DNA of 64,000 bases from Morchella semilibera (lineage: Eukaryota > Ascomycota > Pezizomycetes > Pezizales > Morchellaceae). This document shows positions 11,193 to 21,302 of the stretch, in pieces. Under the pieces are notes generated by a model, which ran no database searches, was not told the DNA's origin, and was given only the letters and a program-made list of their open reading frames with translations. Within the stretch, counting starts at the first letter, position 1, and each line of letters starts with the position of its first letter. Position numbers and translations under genes: made by a program. Where the stretch lies: contig WBVU01000011.1 in NCBI GenBank assembly GCA_009192285.1, forward strand, positions 675,348 to 739,347, given 5' to 3'.

Positions 11193-11434
11193 ATGTATGT
11201 ATAAGGCCTCTGGAAGGCTCGGAAGGCAAGAAACAATTAGCGAGGTGTCAGGAGAGGTAAGAGGAGTAACAGAAGGCTGAGGAGGCTCTCTAGAAGGCTT
11301 GGGAGACCATTGGGAGGCTCGGGAGGCAACAAATAGTTACTGAGGTCATTAGGAGAGACGGGAGGGTAACTGCCTTGGCAACGGCCTACGGAGACCCAGT
11401 CAAGCCTCTGGAGAGAGTTTGAATCTTGCTGATG
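11193..11434. repeat. P0 right subterminal region with AAGGCT palindromes
   Basis: It matches the left end of P2 in inverse orientation (46757-46950 plus 47969-48060). Short inverted arms such as AAGGCTC..GAGCCTT recur several times, and the terminus is TTGCTGATG. Confidence 0.7.
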
Positions 11435-11472
11435 TAAATTGGTCGGCGGCGGGGCCTTCCAAGCGGGAAATG

Positions 11473-11974
11473 TATCACGGGGCGAAGCGAGGACAAGGAC
11501 GAGAGGTGCCAAGGTACACAACCTGGGCGAAACGAGGAAAGGTAAATGCGTAGTGGATTAAGCAGGTTAATGGCCGAGGGCTATGGGGCGAGGACTGGGG
11601 CGAGGCAGGACGGAAGACGAAGCGAAGACTATGGATATCCTCCTACCTTCTAGGGGTAGGAGCGAGGGAACTCAAAGTAGTAAGAGATCCGAAAGCTTTG
11701 TATTGGCTAAAGGATAGGAAGATTGCGTGAAAAAGAAAGGAAGAAAAGGAAATCTCTACAAGCGAGGGAGAAAGCTCCCTATATATAGCCCCAAAATCCC
11801 TTCGCTGACTCATACCATAGAAACCCATAGAACCCAAAGGAAATCCTTCTATTAGAAATACATGCATAGCGTTAACTAATAGAATCCCTGCTCAAAAACT
11901 CATAAAACACCATAGAAAACCTCTAACTAATCCTTATTCCTGCAACAACACTCAGTACGCTCCACGCCGTGATA
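11473..11974 (-). mobile_element. Solo LTR D (502 bp), TSD AAATG
   Basis: On the minus strand it begins TATCACGGCGTGGAGCG and ends CGCCCCGTGATA. It is flanked by perfect AAATG duplications (11468-11472 and 11975-11979). It matches the 3' LTR of Gypsy D (62387-62911). It contains a TATATATAG box and an ACGCAA(T/C)CTT-type R motif. It interrupts the Gag region of Gypsy G. Confidence 0.92.
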
Positions 11975-12607
11975 AAATGGCATAGGTCAACTGATTTTAT
12001 AGGGTGGGGTACTGGTCGGCATTTTCCAAAAGCTTGAGTTTCAACATGTTTTGGAACTGGGGAAGTCACTCACGATTGCCTCAGTATTTCTCTGGGTCCG
12101 GGAGCTTTTCTGACCTTTCGGCCCTGGCTTCCTGAGTAAGTGTAAGGCCTTCTAAGAGGCGGTTGCAATGACGAGGGGGGGGTGGCGGAATAGGATCTGC
12201 TGCCGGAGGCGGAGGAGGGGGCGGAAGTGCAATCTGGGCGGCGAGCGCAGCTTCGGCGGATTCCGTTGCTTGGTTTGCTGTACGTACTTGGTTTGGAGGG
12301 TTTTTACCTGAGTTCCCAGGTCGGTTATCTGTCTTTCCAAATCTTGGCCCTCCAGTCCCAACTCTGTAAGCTTCTTTGTCCATTCTTTTCGAGCCTCATC
12401 TCCATCTTCTTGCTCGCCTTCAAGTTGCCATTCTGTTATAAGTTGCTTGACAGCTTGTTGAGAACGGAACATGAGGTCATGAACCCTCTTGACTTCCTCA
12501 CTGGCATCTTCGGCGATGGTGGGATGTGTGGCTACAAACGTATCAAGATTTCTTTAAAGGATCTCGTAGGGTCCTTCTGACTCTTCCATAGGGTCTGCGT
12601 GCGACAT
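11975..12607 (-). pseudogene. gag: Gypsy G Gag fragment (coiled coil)
   Basis: On the minus strand an ATG at 12607 lies just inside the D-type LTR. The reading passes one stop, then continues with VKRVHDLMFRSQQAVKQL and a coiled coil (EGQDLERQITDLGTQVKTL), a Pro-rich linker and SEKLPDPEKY, which matches the SEKVPDPPKF motif of Gypsy A Gag. Stops, a frameshift and the inserted solo LTR disable it. Confidence 0.7.
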
Positions 12608-12681
12608 GGTACTAGTGATTCAATAGGGGAGTACTTAGACAAAATTTGTTGTGTAGGTTGGCGTTGGAGAGGCAACCTTGG

Positions 12682-13181
12682 TATCACGGAGCGAGGCGAG
12701 GACGAGGAGGTGCCAAGGTACACAACCGAGGCAGTACGAGGTGAGACAGGAGGATATAGGACTAAGCGAGGTAATGGATGGGGGGGTGCAAGACAAGGAC
12801 AAAGCAAAACGAAACGAGGTACGAGAAGAGGTCTGTAGATTTCCTCTCACGCTCTGGGGGTAGGAGCAGGAGAACTCAATAGTAGTTCAGGATCCTAAAG
12901 CTTTGTATTGACTAAAGGACAGGAAGGTTGCGTGAGGAAAAAAGGAAGAAAAGAGAAACCCTACAAGCAAGGGAGAGAGCTCCCCATATATAGCCCCAGA
13001 ATCCCCTTGCTGACTCATTGCATAGAAACCCATAGAACGCCAGAGAATCCTCCGATTAGAAATACATATATATACCGTTGACTCATAAAACCCCTGTAAC
13101 AGCGATACATGGAATACCATAGAAAGTCCCTGACTAATCATTCCTCCCGCAACGTCACTAGGTACGCTCCACCCCGTGACA
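12682..13181 (-). mobile_element. Gypsy G 5' LTR, family D (500 bp)
   Basis: On the minus strand it runs TGTCACGGGGTGG to CTCCGTGATA. A Gag start lies directly downstream. The putative primer site, plus-strand GCAACCTT at 12672-12679, pairs with AAGGTTGC at 12924-12931 in this LTR (8 nt), again 2 nt from the LTR end. Confidence 0.8.
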
Positions 13182-13529
13182 GAGGTTCGATGGCGTGATG
13201 AATTGGTAATGTGAATAGAACAGATGTTGGAGGGGAATACGAGGCATGCGTGCGACTGATTTCTATAAGTTTCTATGGGCTGATATATGCGTCATACCGG
13301 ACTGGCGGGCGAAGGGTGTTAAATAGCGAGTCTAGATATTTTCCTTAATTCTTTCTTTTTTTCCTCTCTGTCTCGTCTTCCTGTTATCTCAGTAAATAGG
13401 AATCTACTCCTATTCTCAAGCCATAGTTCCTCGCCCTAAATGATCTTGTCCTCCTCAAGAGGAAACTCATAGTCTCTCTCATCGTTCTTGTTGAGGTCCA
13501 TCCAGTTCTCACTCTTTCTACCCTGTGCC
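13182..13529 (+). mobile_element. LTR C fragment, forward (middle part)
   Basis: It matches the forward LTR C at 26150-26364/42865-43040: TTAAATAGCG, then TCTCTCTGTCTCGTCTTCC. Both ends are cut by other LTRs. Confidence 0.75.
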
Positions 13530-14026
13530 TCTAACGGTGCGGGGTCAGATTCAGGGACGAGGCGGGGTAGATTTCAGGAACAGAGGCAGGACGGGGTCGG
13601 CTCAGGATATACTCGAGGCCAAGCAGGTTCAGGTTCGGTTCAGGTTCAGATCTGGAGTCAGGTTCAGAGATCAGGCGTAGACAGAAGGCCGGAGCCAAAG
13701 GAATGTATTGCGAACAGAAAGAAGACGTTGCCTAGAGAGGCAGAAACATAGGAAAGAACGAACACTATATATACAACTATCCCCCCGCACCGCTGACTCA
13801 TACCATGGAAACCCATAGAAACTACTACCCTTCTGTACCACCCATACCATTCCGAATACCCTCAATTCTATCCGTTGCCACCCAATCGTTCCTAGCGCTT
13901 ACATTCCATTACCTGAACTCCTTCCTAATACATCGTTTTACTTCCGACATCGACCGATACTATCCAACAACCGTGTTCCGAAGGCGCCTTGGTGGGAGGC
14001 GGGGTGCAGGAGGCGGAGCTGTGATA
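13530..14026 (-). mobile_element. LTR A, reverse copy 1 (497 bp)
   Basis: Full-length family A LTR on the minus strand, from TATCACAGCTCC (14026) to CGTTAGA (13530). No matching target duplication is visible, suggesting rearrangement. Confidence 0.85.
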
Positions 14027-14087
14027 ACGATTGACTATGTAGTGTTCAAGACATACTGATGACTGGAAGCGAATCTCATTCCTTCCT

Positions 14088-14563
14088 CTAACGGGGCGGG
14101 GTCGGGTTCCGGGACTGGGCGAGTTCTAGACTCCAGGAGCAGAGGCGGGACGGGGTCGGCTCGAGATATACCAAGAGCGAAGCAGGTTCGGGTTCAGGTT
14201 CAGGGCGAGGCGGGGACAGGAGGGCCGAGGCCAAAGTAATATATTGCTAACAGAAGGAAGACGTTGCCTAGAGAGGCAGAAACATAGGAAAGAACAGACA
14301 CTATATATACACTTACCCCGTCACACCGCTAACTCATAACCATAGAATCTCATAGAATCTCCCCACTCCCGTATCACCCATACTATTCCCAATACCCATA
14401 CTTCTAACCCGATGCTACCCCATCTTTCCTAGCGCTTACATTCTATTACCCGGGCTCCTTCCTAATCCATCATTCAACTTCCGACATTGACTGATACTAT
14501 CCAACAACCCTGTTCCGAAGACGCCTTGGCGGCAGGTGGGAGGCAGGAGGCGGAGCCGTGATA
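14088..14563 (-). mobile_element. LTR A, reverse copy 2 (476 bp)
   Basis: Second family A LTR on the minus strand, TATCACGGCTCC to CCCGTTAGA. It is separated from copy 1 by about 61 bp of unassigned DNA and abuts copy 3 directly. Confidence 0.85.
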
Positions 14564-14939
14564 CGGGGTCAGGTTCAGGGACGAGGCGTAGACAGAAGGG
14601 CCGAAGCCAAAGTAATGTATTGCTAACAGAAAGAAGATATTGCCTAGAGAGGCTGAAACATAGGAAAGAACAAGCACTATATATACAATTACTCCCCCGC
14701 ACCGATGACTTACACCATAGAAACCCATAGAAACTTCCACACTCCCGTACCACCTATACTATTCCCAATAACCCCAATTCTATCCCATTGATACCCAATT
14801 CTTCCTAGCACTTATATTCCATTACCCGAGCTCCTTCCTAACCCATTATTCTACTCCCGACATTGACCGATACTATCCAACAACCCTGTTCCGAAGACGC
14901 CTTGGCGGAAGGCGGGGTACAGGAGGCGGAGCCGTGATA
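14564..14939 (-). mobile_element. LTR A, reverse copy 3 (truncated)
   Basis: Third family A LTR in the same orientation, lacking its terminal ~100 bp. It starts directly at the end of copy 2 and finishes at GCCGTGATA. Confidence 0.82.
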
Positions 14940-15026
14940 CTTCCACTATCAATCAAGACTCCATGCTTTCTCATCCAAGGTATTCCTATCACAATTGGAT
15001 AGTGTCCCAATTTTGTAACAAAAAGG
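14940..15026 (-). pseudogene. Gypsy protease-RT linker fragment (87 bp)
   Basis: Translated on the minus strand this reads FVTKLGHYPIVIGIPWMRKH, the conserved segment after the aspartic protease seen in Gypsy B and D (QLGHYPIVMGLPWMRRH in D). It is a sliver trapped between two LTR A copies. Confidence 0.8.
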
Positions 15027-15357
15027 TCTAACGAGGCGGGGTCGGGTCAGGGACAGGGCGGTGTAGATTCAGGAATAGAAACAGGGACGGGGTCGTCTCC
15101 GGAAATACCCAAGGCGAAACAGGTTCAGGTTCAGATTCAGGTTCAGGAACAATGTAGAGACAGGAGGGCCAAACCCAGAGTAATGTATTGCTAACATAAA
15201 GAAGACGTTGCCTAAAGAGGCAGAGACACAGTAAAGAACGAGCCCTATATATACAACTAATCCCCCTTGCCAACGACTCATACCGTAGAATCTCATAGAA
15301 ACTCCTATATCCCCGTACTACCCATACTATTCCCGATAACCCAATTCTTTCCCGTTA
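15027..15357 (-). mobile_element. LTR A, reverse copy 4 (truncated)
   Basis: Fourth family A LTR in the same orientation, beginning TCTAACGAGG on the plus strand. It lacks the TATCACGG end, where an LTR C piece takes over. Confidence 0.8.
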
Positions 15358-15789
15358 TGACTTTCCTCTTTAGAGGACAGAATCTTGGGTTCAAGAAGCT
15401 ATAACTTGAGAATAGGAGTAGATTCCTATGTACCGAGATAACAGGAAGATGAGACAAAGGGGAAAGAAAGAAAGAACTAAGGGAAACCTCTTAACCCCGC
15501 TATTTAACCCCTTTCTCCACCAGTCCACTATGACTCATACTTCAGTTCATAGAAACCCATAGAAATCCATCGCAACCACACCTTGTATTCCTCCCCACCA
15601 TCTCTGCTATTTACATTACAAATCCATTATGTCATCGAACCTACCAGATCTCAATGACGACACCCCCTCCTCAGCACACCCTTTCCTCACTTAGCATTAT
15701 CCAATTGCAACTGCGCTTCGACTACCGAACCTTCGAGACCGATGCCAAGGCGCTGGGACAATCGGGACCGATGCCAAGACGCCGGAACA
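15358..15789 (-). mobile_element. LTR C fragment, reverse
   Basis: It matches 9350-9746: CTTTAGAGGACAGAATCTTGG through GACCGATGCCAAGACGCCGGAACA. The last ~30 bases are a tandem duplication of the LTR start. Confidence 0.78.
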
Positions 15790-15952
15790 CTGGCACTTTG
15801 CCTTTGCCCTCACTGGTACCTGTGCTTGCCAGTGTGCCTGCCCGGTGTCCTCCTTGTCCTCGTCGGTGTCCTCATTGCCCTGACTGTATTGCTTGAGTCC
15901 TTCTGCATCATCATTGTCTTCTGCTACCTTGCCTCTCAGTTATTCCATCACA
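15790..15952 (+). mobile_element. LTR C fragment, forward (3' end)
   Basis: A short forward piece with CTGTGCTTGCC, GTGTCCTCCTTGTC and TTCTGCATCATCATTGTC, fused head-to-head to the reverse fragment on its left. Confidence 0.65.
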
Positions 15953-16202
15953 ACTATGACATGGTGAAAGGATAAGAATTGTCAAAATGAGCAGAAACAG
16001 AAAAAGAAAAAGGAAAAAGGAAGGTGAAATTAGAGGAGTATAAGGCACGGTAGACATGGAAGTAATAAAAAGGTCGTCAACGAAGAAGAAAAGAATCAAG
16101 AGAGCAGAGGAAGCTGACAAGGGAGCAAACTAAGGAAAAAAGGGGAGAAATGAGAAAACGAGGAAAGTATAGCAAAAACCTTTTTTTAAAAAAAGAGGGG
16201 AG
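15953..16202 (+). other. Purine-rich stretch ending in a polypurine tract
   Basis: A/G-dominated DNA with no convincing ORF. It ends in AAAAAAAGAGGGGAG immediately before TGATGTGGTAATCC, the arrangement of a polypurine tract next to an LTR. Confidence 0.4.
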
Positions 16203-16461
16203 TGATGTGGTAATCCACATTACAACGCTTTGGTAAAGGTGTATTATTAAGAAGTGACTAAGGATAACAGGTGGCAAGAGACACGGAAAGAACAAATTAG
16301 CTGTAAGGAAGACTGTACCTAGTCGAGAGGGAGAAGCCTAAACCTCTCTCTCTCATCATCAATAAAAGTAATAGCAACCAACCACTGATATTACCTCACT
16401 CGTACCCACTCCCTACCAGCAACCAGTGCCTCCTCACCTGTTCATAGTACAAGCTGAACAA
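16203..16461 (+). mobile_element. Candidate LTR of a different retroelement, possibly Ty1/Copia type
   Basis: TGATGTGGTAATCCACATTAC begins directly after the polypurine tract, and a TG..CA unit could end at CTGAACA near 16460. It has AATAAA near 16361 and a TC-microsatellite near 16345. There is only one copy in the window, so the boundaries are inferred. Confidence 0.35.
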
Positions 16462-16473
16462 ACTCCTTACAAT

Positions 16474-16809
16474 GGAGGACTTCCCGTAAGCTATAGAAGC
16501 TGTTCTATCCCTATTTTCTTTCTATTCAATAGGATAGAAGCAACCAAGAACAAATGTGGTTTCCCATAGGTAACGAAAGATCTCTCTGTTCTATTCGATT
16601 ACTAGTCCAGTAGCGGAAGGTGCAGGGATTGTACTCATTGCAACAGGCAATAGAAATCATATAAAAGGAGCAAAATGGATAGGACCTCCCCTTTGAGAGG
16701 GGGTCCTAACGATAGAAAACTTCCTATCATAGATACCCCGTGTTCTATCCTCGAATAGAACAATAGCGATAGACTCGGAATAGCTTCTATAGCTTACGGG
16801 AAGTCCTCC
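16474..16809. mobile_element. 336-bp MITE with 28-bp perfect terminal inverted repeats
   Basis: GGAGGACTTCCCGTAAGC (16474 on) and its exact complement ending at 16809 form 28-bp perfect inverted ends. The flanks read AAT on both sides, a possible 3-bp duplication. There is no ORF; several TTCTATTCnAATAGAA-type inner palindromes occur (e.g. 16741-16770). A smaller element with related ends lies at 17201-17362. Confidence 0.85.
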
Positions 16810-17200
16810 AATACCAATATTGCAAGAGCCAGATCCAGCATGAGGTCGCAAGGTCGCAGGTCGCAGGGTCGAGTATTGAGGGTCGCGGGTCATGGGTCCA
16901 ATAGGTCAAGTGTGATATGCAGGTTGCAGACTGTAGAGAATAGATAGAAATTGGTGATTCATTAGTATGCTTGTACGGATAGATTACTTACAATTGTGGT
17001 TGAGGTGAATAGCTTCATCAGTTTTGATATCATGTGACCGCCAAAGTGAGCGCCGAGCCAAAATAATACATGAGAGAGGTTTCGCAAATGTTTCACGCGC
17101 CCAAGGGATAAGGATTTTTGTTTTTTTAGTCAAAGTACCTATAACTGAACCAATGGGGGAATTCGCTGAACTGGTGTGAACATGATTGAAGACCCAACAA
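16810..17200. other. Non-coding AT-rich DNA
   Basis: A short GGTCGCAGG-type tandem stretch is present at 16848-16895. Otherwise I see no gene or repeat. Confidence 0.5.
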
Positions 17201-17362
17201 TGGATGACTTCCCAGTACCTAGATTTTCTGGCAGGGCTCACGGACAACCAATCATATTACTGCATTCCAGGTTTCTGAAGTTTAGAAATCTGAACCGACC
17301 CCTCCCCCCCCCTCTGTTCAGATTCAGATTTTGGAACCTAAATTTTCACGGGAAGTCATCCA
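17201..17362. mobile_element. 162-bp MITE-like inverted-repeat element
   Basis: TGGATGACTTCCC at 17201-17213 is complementary to GGGAAGTCATCCA at 17350-17362. The ends resemble those of the 336-bp element (GGAGGACTTCCC), and the flanks again read AAT/AAT if the first base is counted out. It has a poly-C tract and an inner AGATTTTGG/CTAGATTTTC similarity. Confidence 0.6.
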
Positions 17363-17804
17363 ATAGTACCGGGGTAAACCATAAACACCGAGAATCTGAT
17401 AAGATAAACACAGCAAGATTCTCTTCACCTGGTACATATCATTACCTCCTTGTACAGAAAGTTAGCTATGAAACAAATGGCTAATACTGTTAAAAGGGAT
17501 TTAATTTTATATGATAATAAAGGTTTAGGTTACGAACATTTTAACACGAAGAATCGGGTCACAGCTTGATAATGTGGTAGAGGATAGTAAATTTCTGGGG
17601 AAAAAGTATCGTTTTTTTTCTTTCAAAGGAAAAGAATCTGGAAAGGGGGTGGGGGGGGAAGAACTATCGATAAAACAGAACGTAAACATGCAAAACTAGA
17701 CTAGAAGATCTCCTAGGTAACCTTAATCAAATGAAAAAGTAATGCGACCCGCATGATATTCATTGTGGCATGATAATGACTATTCATTAAATACCCAATT
17801 CTGC
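17363..17804. other. Intergenic, downstream of MOB2
   Basis: AT-rich DNA with homopolymer runs (T at about 17611, G at about 17650). No ORF or RNA gene recognised. Confidence 0.5.
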
Positions 17805-18975
17805 TCATTGCTGCTCCCTAGATCTATCGTTATCCTTGAAGAGGCCCTGCTCTTCAAATGTATCAATAAGGGGCCGTAGGGGTTCGATATCACGGCGTTC
17901 TAGTAGGTCGAATGCCTATATATGTAAGAGACAGTTTGATGACAATTTAGCTGATGGGGATACATACTCTTGCAAAGTGAATAAAGTGAGCGAAAAAGCT
18001 ATTGAAATGGGCCTCAAGACTCATGTGTACTATCTTGGCGAAATGCGTATGGTAGATATGCGCAAATACTCTGAACATTTGTTTGTAAATTGCCTTACAA
18101 GTTGTATAAAAATTTGGCGGGAACCCCCCTTCCTTGCCAATCCATGTTTGCCCACTGGCGCCCGGAGTACCAGTAGGTGAGCCAGCAGCAGAACCCCCGG
18201 GGAGAATTGCCGATGGAGTATTCATTGTGGCAGTAGTGGTGGGGTTGGATTTCGAAGGAAATATTGTCTCATCATTGATACGGTTTGATATCCATTGCAG
18301 CACATACTCGATGTAAGTAGGAGCAGGTAGGCGGAGAGGCTTCTTGTTAGAATCAAGCCACGAATAATCTAGCCTGTACTCGTATAATACAAATAAGCAT
18401 CGTTCCGGTGTACACCATAGTATTTGGGAGTGCGTAGAGTAAAAAAAAATAGTTGGGCTGGGATATCGTTAATATAGATTACCTACCCAATGCCTGCAGA
18501 CATTGAGGGGCAAGCCTGAGCAGTACAAAATTCCTGAACGACCCCAAAGAACTTATTCAACATATCAAAAAATTCAAAAACTGTTGGTAGTAAAGACCTA
18601 AGTTAGCGTTGACCACAATTTTTGTTTCCTGGAAATGGCGCTCGTCGACTTAAGCAAGAGCGAGGGCAACTTACTATTCAACGCCAACCACTCTCCCTGG
18701 TCAACATATCTCGGTAACACAACAATAGTTGAGAAGCTTCCTTTAACAAGCTGGCTAGTGACAAATGGCTTGCACAAGTACAATGGTTTCTGTGTTACTC
18801 GTTGGGCTGATGGAGAACCTGGCATGAGTCCCGATGGAGAAGCGCTACCGAAACTCCCACCACCGGCACCACCGCCACCACCACCACCGGCACCACCACC
18901 GGCGCCGGAAGGCTCTTGATTGAGAGGACCAGGCTTAGGCTTGCGGGGGCGGAAACCGCGACTAAGAAAGTTCAT
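17805..18975 (-). CDS. mob2: MOB2-type kinase co-activator (Mob1/phocein family)
   Basis: I read four exons on the minus strand: 18975-18675, 18580-18487, 18373-17968 and 17915-17805, giving 303 aa with consistent phases and GT..AG introns. The start MNFLSRGFRPRKPKPGP follows a clean ATG; a Gly-rich linker comes next. The Mob core reads LVKGSFSTIVVLPRYVDQGEW, FEFFDMLNKFFGVVQEFCTA, GLDYSWLDSNKKPLRLPAPT, FRVFAHIYHTHFAKIVHMSL and FDLLERRDIEPLRPLI. Zinc ligands are the Cys pair in EFCTAQACP and the His pair in HIYHTHF. A Ser/Thr/Pro-rich insert after ETIFPSK is typical of fungal MOB2. MOB2 binds the N-terminal region of NDR/LATS-family kinases (Cbk1, Orb6, COT1), controlling polarity and hyphal growth. 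Confidence 0.94.
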
Positions 18976-19689
18976 GTTAGAATAAAAGGATCTGGAGTTG
19001 GGACAAGAGTAGAAAAAAACACAAGAGGTAGAAATGAAGTATGGGGGGAAACAATACAAGGGATAATTGAGGGAAGGATAGAGTGGCAGACCCTAGAGAA
19101 CCGAAGAATTGTGACATTTGGAGGGATTGCACGATAGCAGCTTCCTTAGCTTAGGGGCGGGATTGAAGAGGTCGCCTCTGGGGTGTGTTCCGGTAGAATA
19201 GATAGCTGGATTGGGGGTTAAGAAAGTAAATAATAGGTAGAATATAATAATGAAGTGAAGAAAAATCGAATCTCGGTCAAGGCAAACGGATATCTAGGAT
19301 TGTTCGAGTAAGGGAAGAGAGCTGTTGGTGGTCACGAATATGGTTCACCAAGGAAAGGGGCCGAGAAGGGAGCCGCAGGCAGGGGCGCCACTATTTGTGG
19401 CGCATAACCTATCCTCACACAGAGCCACGAACTACTTATGTACCTCGCCAATGGTAACACTAGGAAATTTTAAACTCGACGTGATGTGAATAAACGGTCC
19501 ATGGGTTCCTACGATCCAAAAATAGTCCGCGGCTCTTACCACCTCTTTCATGTACCCCGTACCTACATGTACGTAAAACATATGCTCAAAGTGCCTGTAA
19601 TTTAGTTGAGCTGATGTGAACTTTACATAGCTATCTAGAATTCTAGAACTCGGGTGTATGTGCCTGCAGAGCATAGACATCCGCCACAA
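18976..19689. promoter_or_regulatory. Intergenic: MOB2 upstream and 3' side of next gene
   Basis: No protein or RNA gene recognised. The part next to MOB2 should hold its promoter; I see no clear TATA. ACATGTACGTA-type palindromic words near 19565-19575 recur upstream of the next gene pair. Confidence 0.4.
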
Positions 19690-20955
19690 CTACTCCATAC
19701 CTTCCATTAGTGCTGGGTTATCCAGATACATGCCCTTTCGATTCACCACTGCTCGAAGGAGCTCCCATTCGTCACCCTCTTCGAACCCCCATTTGTTAGG
19801 CTCCGCAAACCCCCATGCCTGGGCCACCTTATCCAACGCCGCTCTCTCCCCCTCTCTTAACCATCTATATCTCAAAGGTGTACCGACTATCCATGTAACT
19901 CTCACCATCTGATCGTTTGCAGTCATCAAAGCAAGCATTCCAATGCTTCCGGTAAACCCAACATACGCTAATAAACCAACAAACGCATATTTTAAAGCGA
20001 GTGAGTGATCAACTTCATCCTGGTACCCAGCCATGATATCTGCAAGGGCGTATATAGCCACAGGGGCCAAGCAACCTGCCACAACTGCTGGGGCAGCTCT
20101 CCGGACTAATTTGGCGTTCATGAAAGCTGGTGCGCCATAAGAGGTGTCAATTATATCAAGACAGACCGACATATCCCTTAACTCAATGGCTGTATCAAGT
20201 GCTGTAGACGCGATATTGCTTGGGATTGCATATTTTATCTGGTTAGGATTGGGCTGTCGTGGTGTCGATGAGCCTGGAGGTGTGTATGGCTTATTGGCAT
20301 AGAGAGAAAACACGGCTGGTATTGGCGACGGATCGCGGATGATAGCCTGGAGCGAGACGTAGGATTCGAGAATTGAAGGGGTAATAAAGACATCTGGGTG
20401 AGAAATGATCTTGTAGGCCAGGTCCGTGAGCGGCTGGGGGCTTTTTAGAGAACTTGACTTTGAGGAAATAATAGCGTTTGATCTTGTCGTGACTCCAACA
20501 ACTCGCCGACCTGATACCTCGTCTAGGGATGAGGAACGGTTCGCTGTTTGCACTGTTTGGCTCTCATCAAGTGATAGTAAAGCGGTAGTAGGCGTACTAG
20601 CAGTAGTGTTTTGCGGTGAATCTTGTAATCGAAAGGCTGCGTAGCTTTGACACGCCTGTAGTGCTAAGAGAACCTCCGATTCTGTTGGTGGCGATTTTCT
20701 ACCATGGAGCGTTTTCTCGATTCGCTCCTCCAAAGAGGTGAGGGAGCGAAGGCTATCTCCAGGAGGTGTCTCGCCTGCTTGTGCACCTTTTCTAGTCAAG
20801 GTTGACTGAAAACGAGAAAGGTATGATGCAGTCTGGATATAATAATGATGTCGGACGTTCGGCGGGGGTAATGGCCGTAGGCAGACCGAGATATTGGGCG
20901 TTCGATTCCCCACTACTCGTGAACATGAACTGCAAATCAAAGACGGGCCTCTCAT
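19690..20955 (-). CDS. Predicted mitochondrial membrane protein, function unknown
   Basis: A single 421-aa frame with an ATG at 20955. The N-terminus is Arg/Ser/Tyr-rich with few acidic residues (MRGPSLICSSCSRVVGNRT, then HHYYIQTASYLSRFQSTLTR), typical of a mitochondrial presequence. The middle is low-complexity Ser/Thr/Pro. The C-terminal third looks folded and conserved: two hydrophobic segments (about residues 297-318, APAVVAGCLAPVAIYALADI, and 333-356, AFVGLLAYVGFTGSIGMLAL), then PLRYRWLREGERAALDKVAQ and NKWGFEEGDEWELLRAVVNR. I do not recognise a named family. It is probably an inner-membrane protein with two transmembrane helices. It is divergent from the monooxygenase gene, separated by 347 bp. 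Confidence 0.8.
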   Translation of the reverse strand: MRGPSLICSSCSRVVGNRTPNISVCLRPLPPPNVRHHYYIQTASYLSRFQSTLTRKGAQAGETPPGDSLRSLTSLEERIEKTLHGRKSPPTESEVLLALQACQSYAAFRLQDSPQNTTASTPTTALLSLDESQTVQTANRSSSLDEVSGRRVVGVTTRSNAIISSKSSSLKSPQPLTDLAYKIISHPDVFITPSILESYVSLQAIIRDPSPIPAVFSLYANKPYTPPGSSTPRQPNPNQIKYAIPSNIASTALDTAIELRDMSVCLDIIDTSYGAPAFMNAKLVRRAAPAVVAGCLAPVAIYALADIMAGYQDEVDHSLALKYAFVGLLAYVGFTGSIGMLALMTANDQMVRVTWIVGTPLRYRWLREGERAALDKVAQAWGFAEPNKWGFEEGDEWELLRAVVNRKGMYLDNPALMEGME

Positions 20956-21302
20956 TGTTGTTTTAGACTTCGATTATCAAGTTGCAGGTGCGCACATACA
21001 TGTACGCACATGTATGTACCTACATACAAAGTTAAATCTATTACAACCCTAACCCTTCACAAGTGTAATGCTTACATGTATATACATGTGCCTACCTCCT
21101 TCACGATTGGTTTGAAGGGCGTGAATTAGGTCTGCTTACATGGCAATTTTGATCTCATATGCATAGCCGATTTTTGATAACTAAGAAATGTGTAGAGAGA
21201 CCGGAATTGTGTGTCCTTCAAGGCCCCTGATGAGATTATGTACGCGCTTGTATGTAGTGGTGTAATGGCAGACGATAACCCACCTAGCAATACAAACCAG
21301 TG
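20956..21302. promoter_or_regulatory. Shared divergent promoter with ACATGT palindromes
   Basis: It contains a perfect 16-bp palindrome ACATGTATATACATGT (21074-21089) and a cluster of TACATGTACGCACATGTATG-like words at 20996-21025. It lies between two divergent start codons, so either gene could be controlled from here. Confidence 0.45.

Larger units (their letters stand above)
8081..11434 (-). mobile_element. P0: internally deleted Plavaka-type transposon
   Basis: This is an inverted relative of P2 (46757-53192). Its right terminus is CTTGCTGATG (ends 11434) followed by TA. From 8083 to about 10780 it matches the P2 accessory gene and divergent promoter region. From 10787 to about 11190 it matches the transposase N-terminus. 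It then jumps to the P2 terminal region, so most of the transposase is deleted. The left end is lost at the F LTR. It holds an inserted LTR C and a 137-bp mini-element, both absent at the corresponding P2 positions. Confidence 0.82.

Noticed and set aside
17176-17484. 102-aa plus-strand frame
   Set aside because: Overlaps the 162-bp inverted-repeat element and has no conserved feature.
18635-18919. Plus-strand Pro-rich 94-aa frame
   Set aside because: Antisense to MOB2 exon 1; the Pro run is the complement of its Gly linker.
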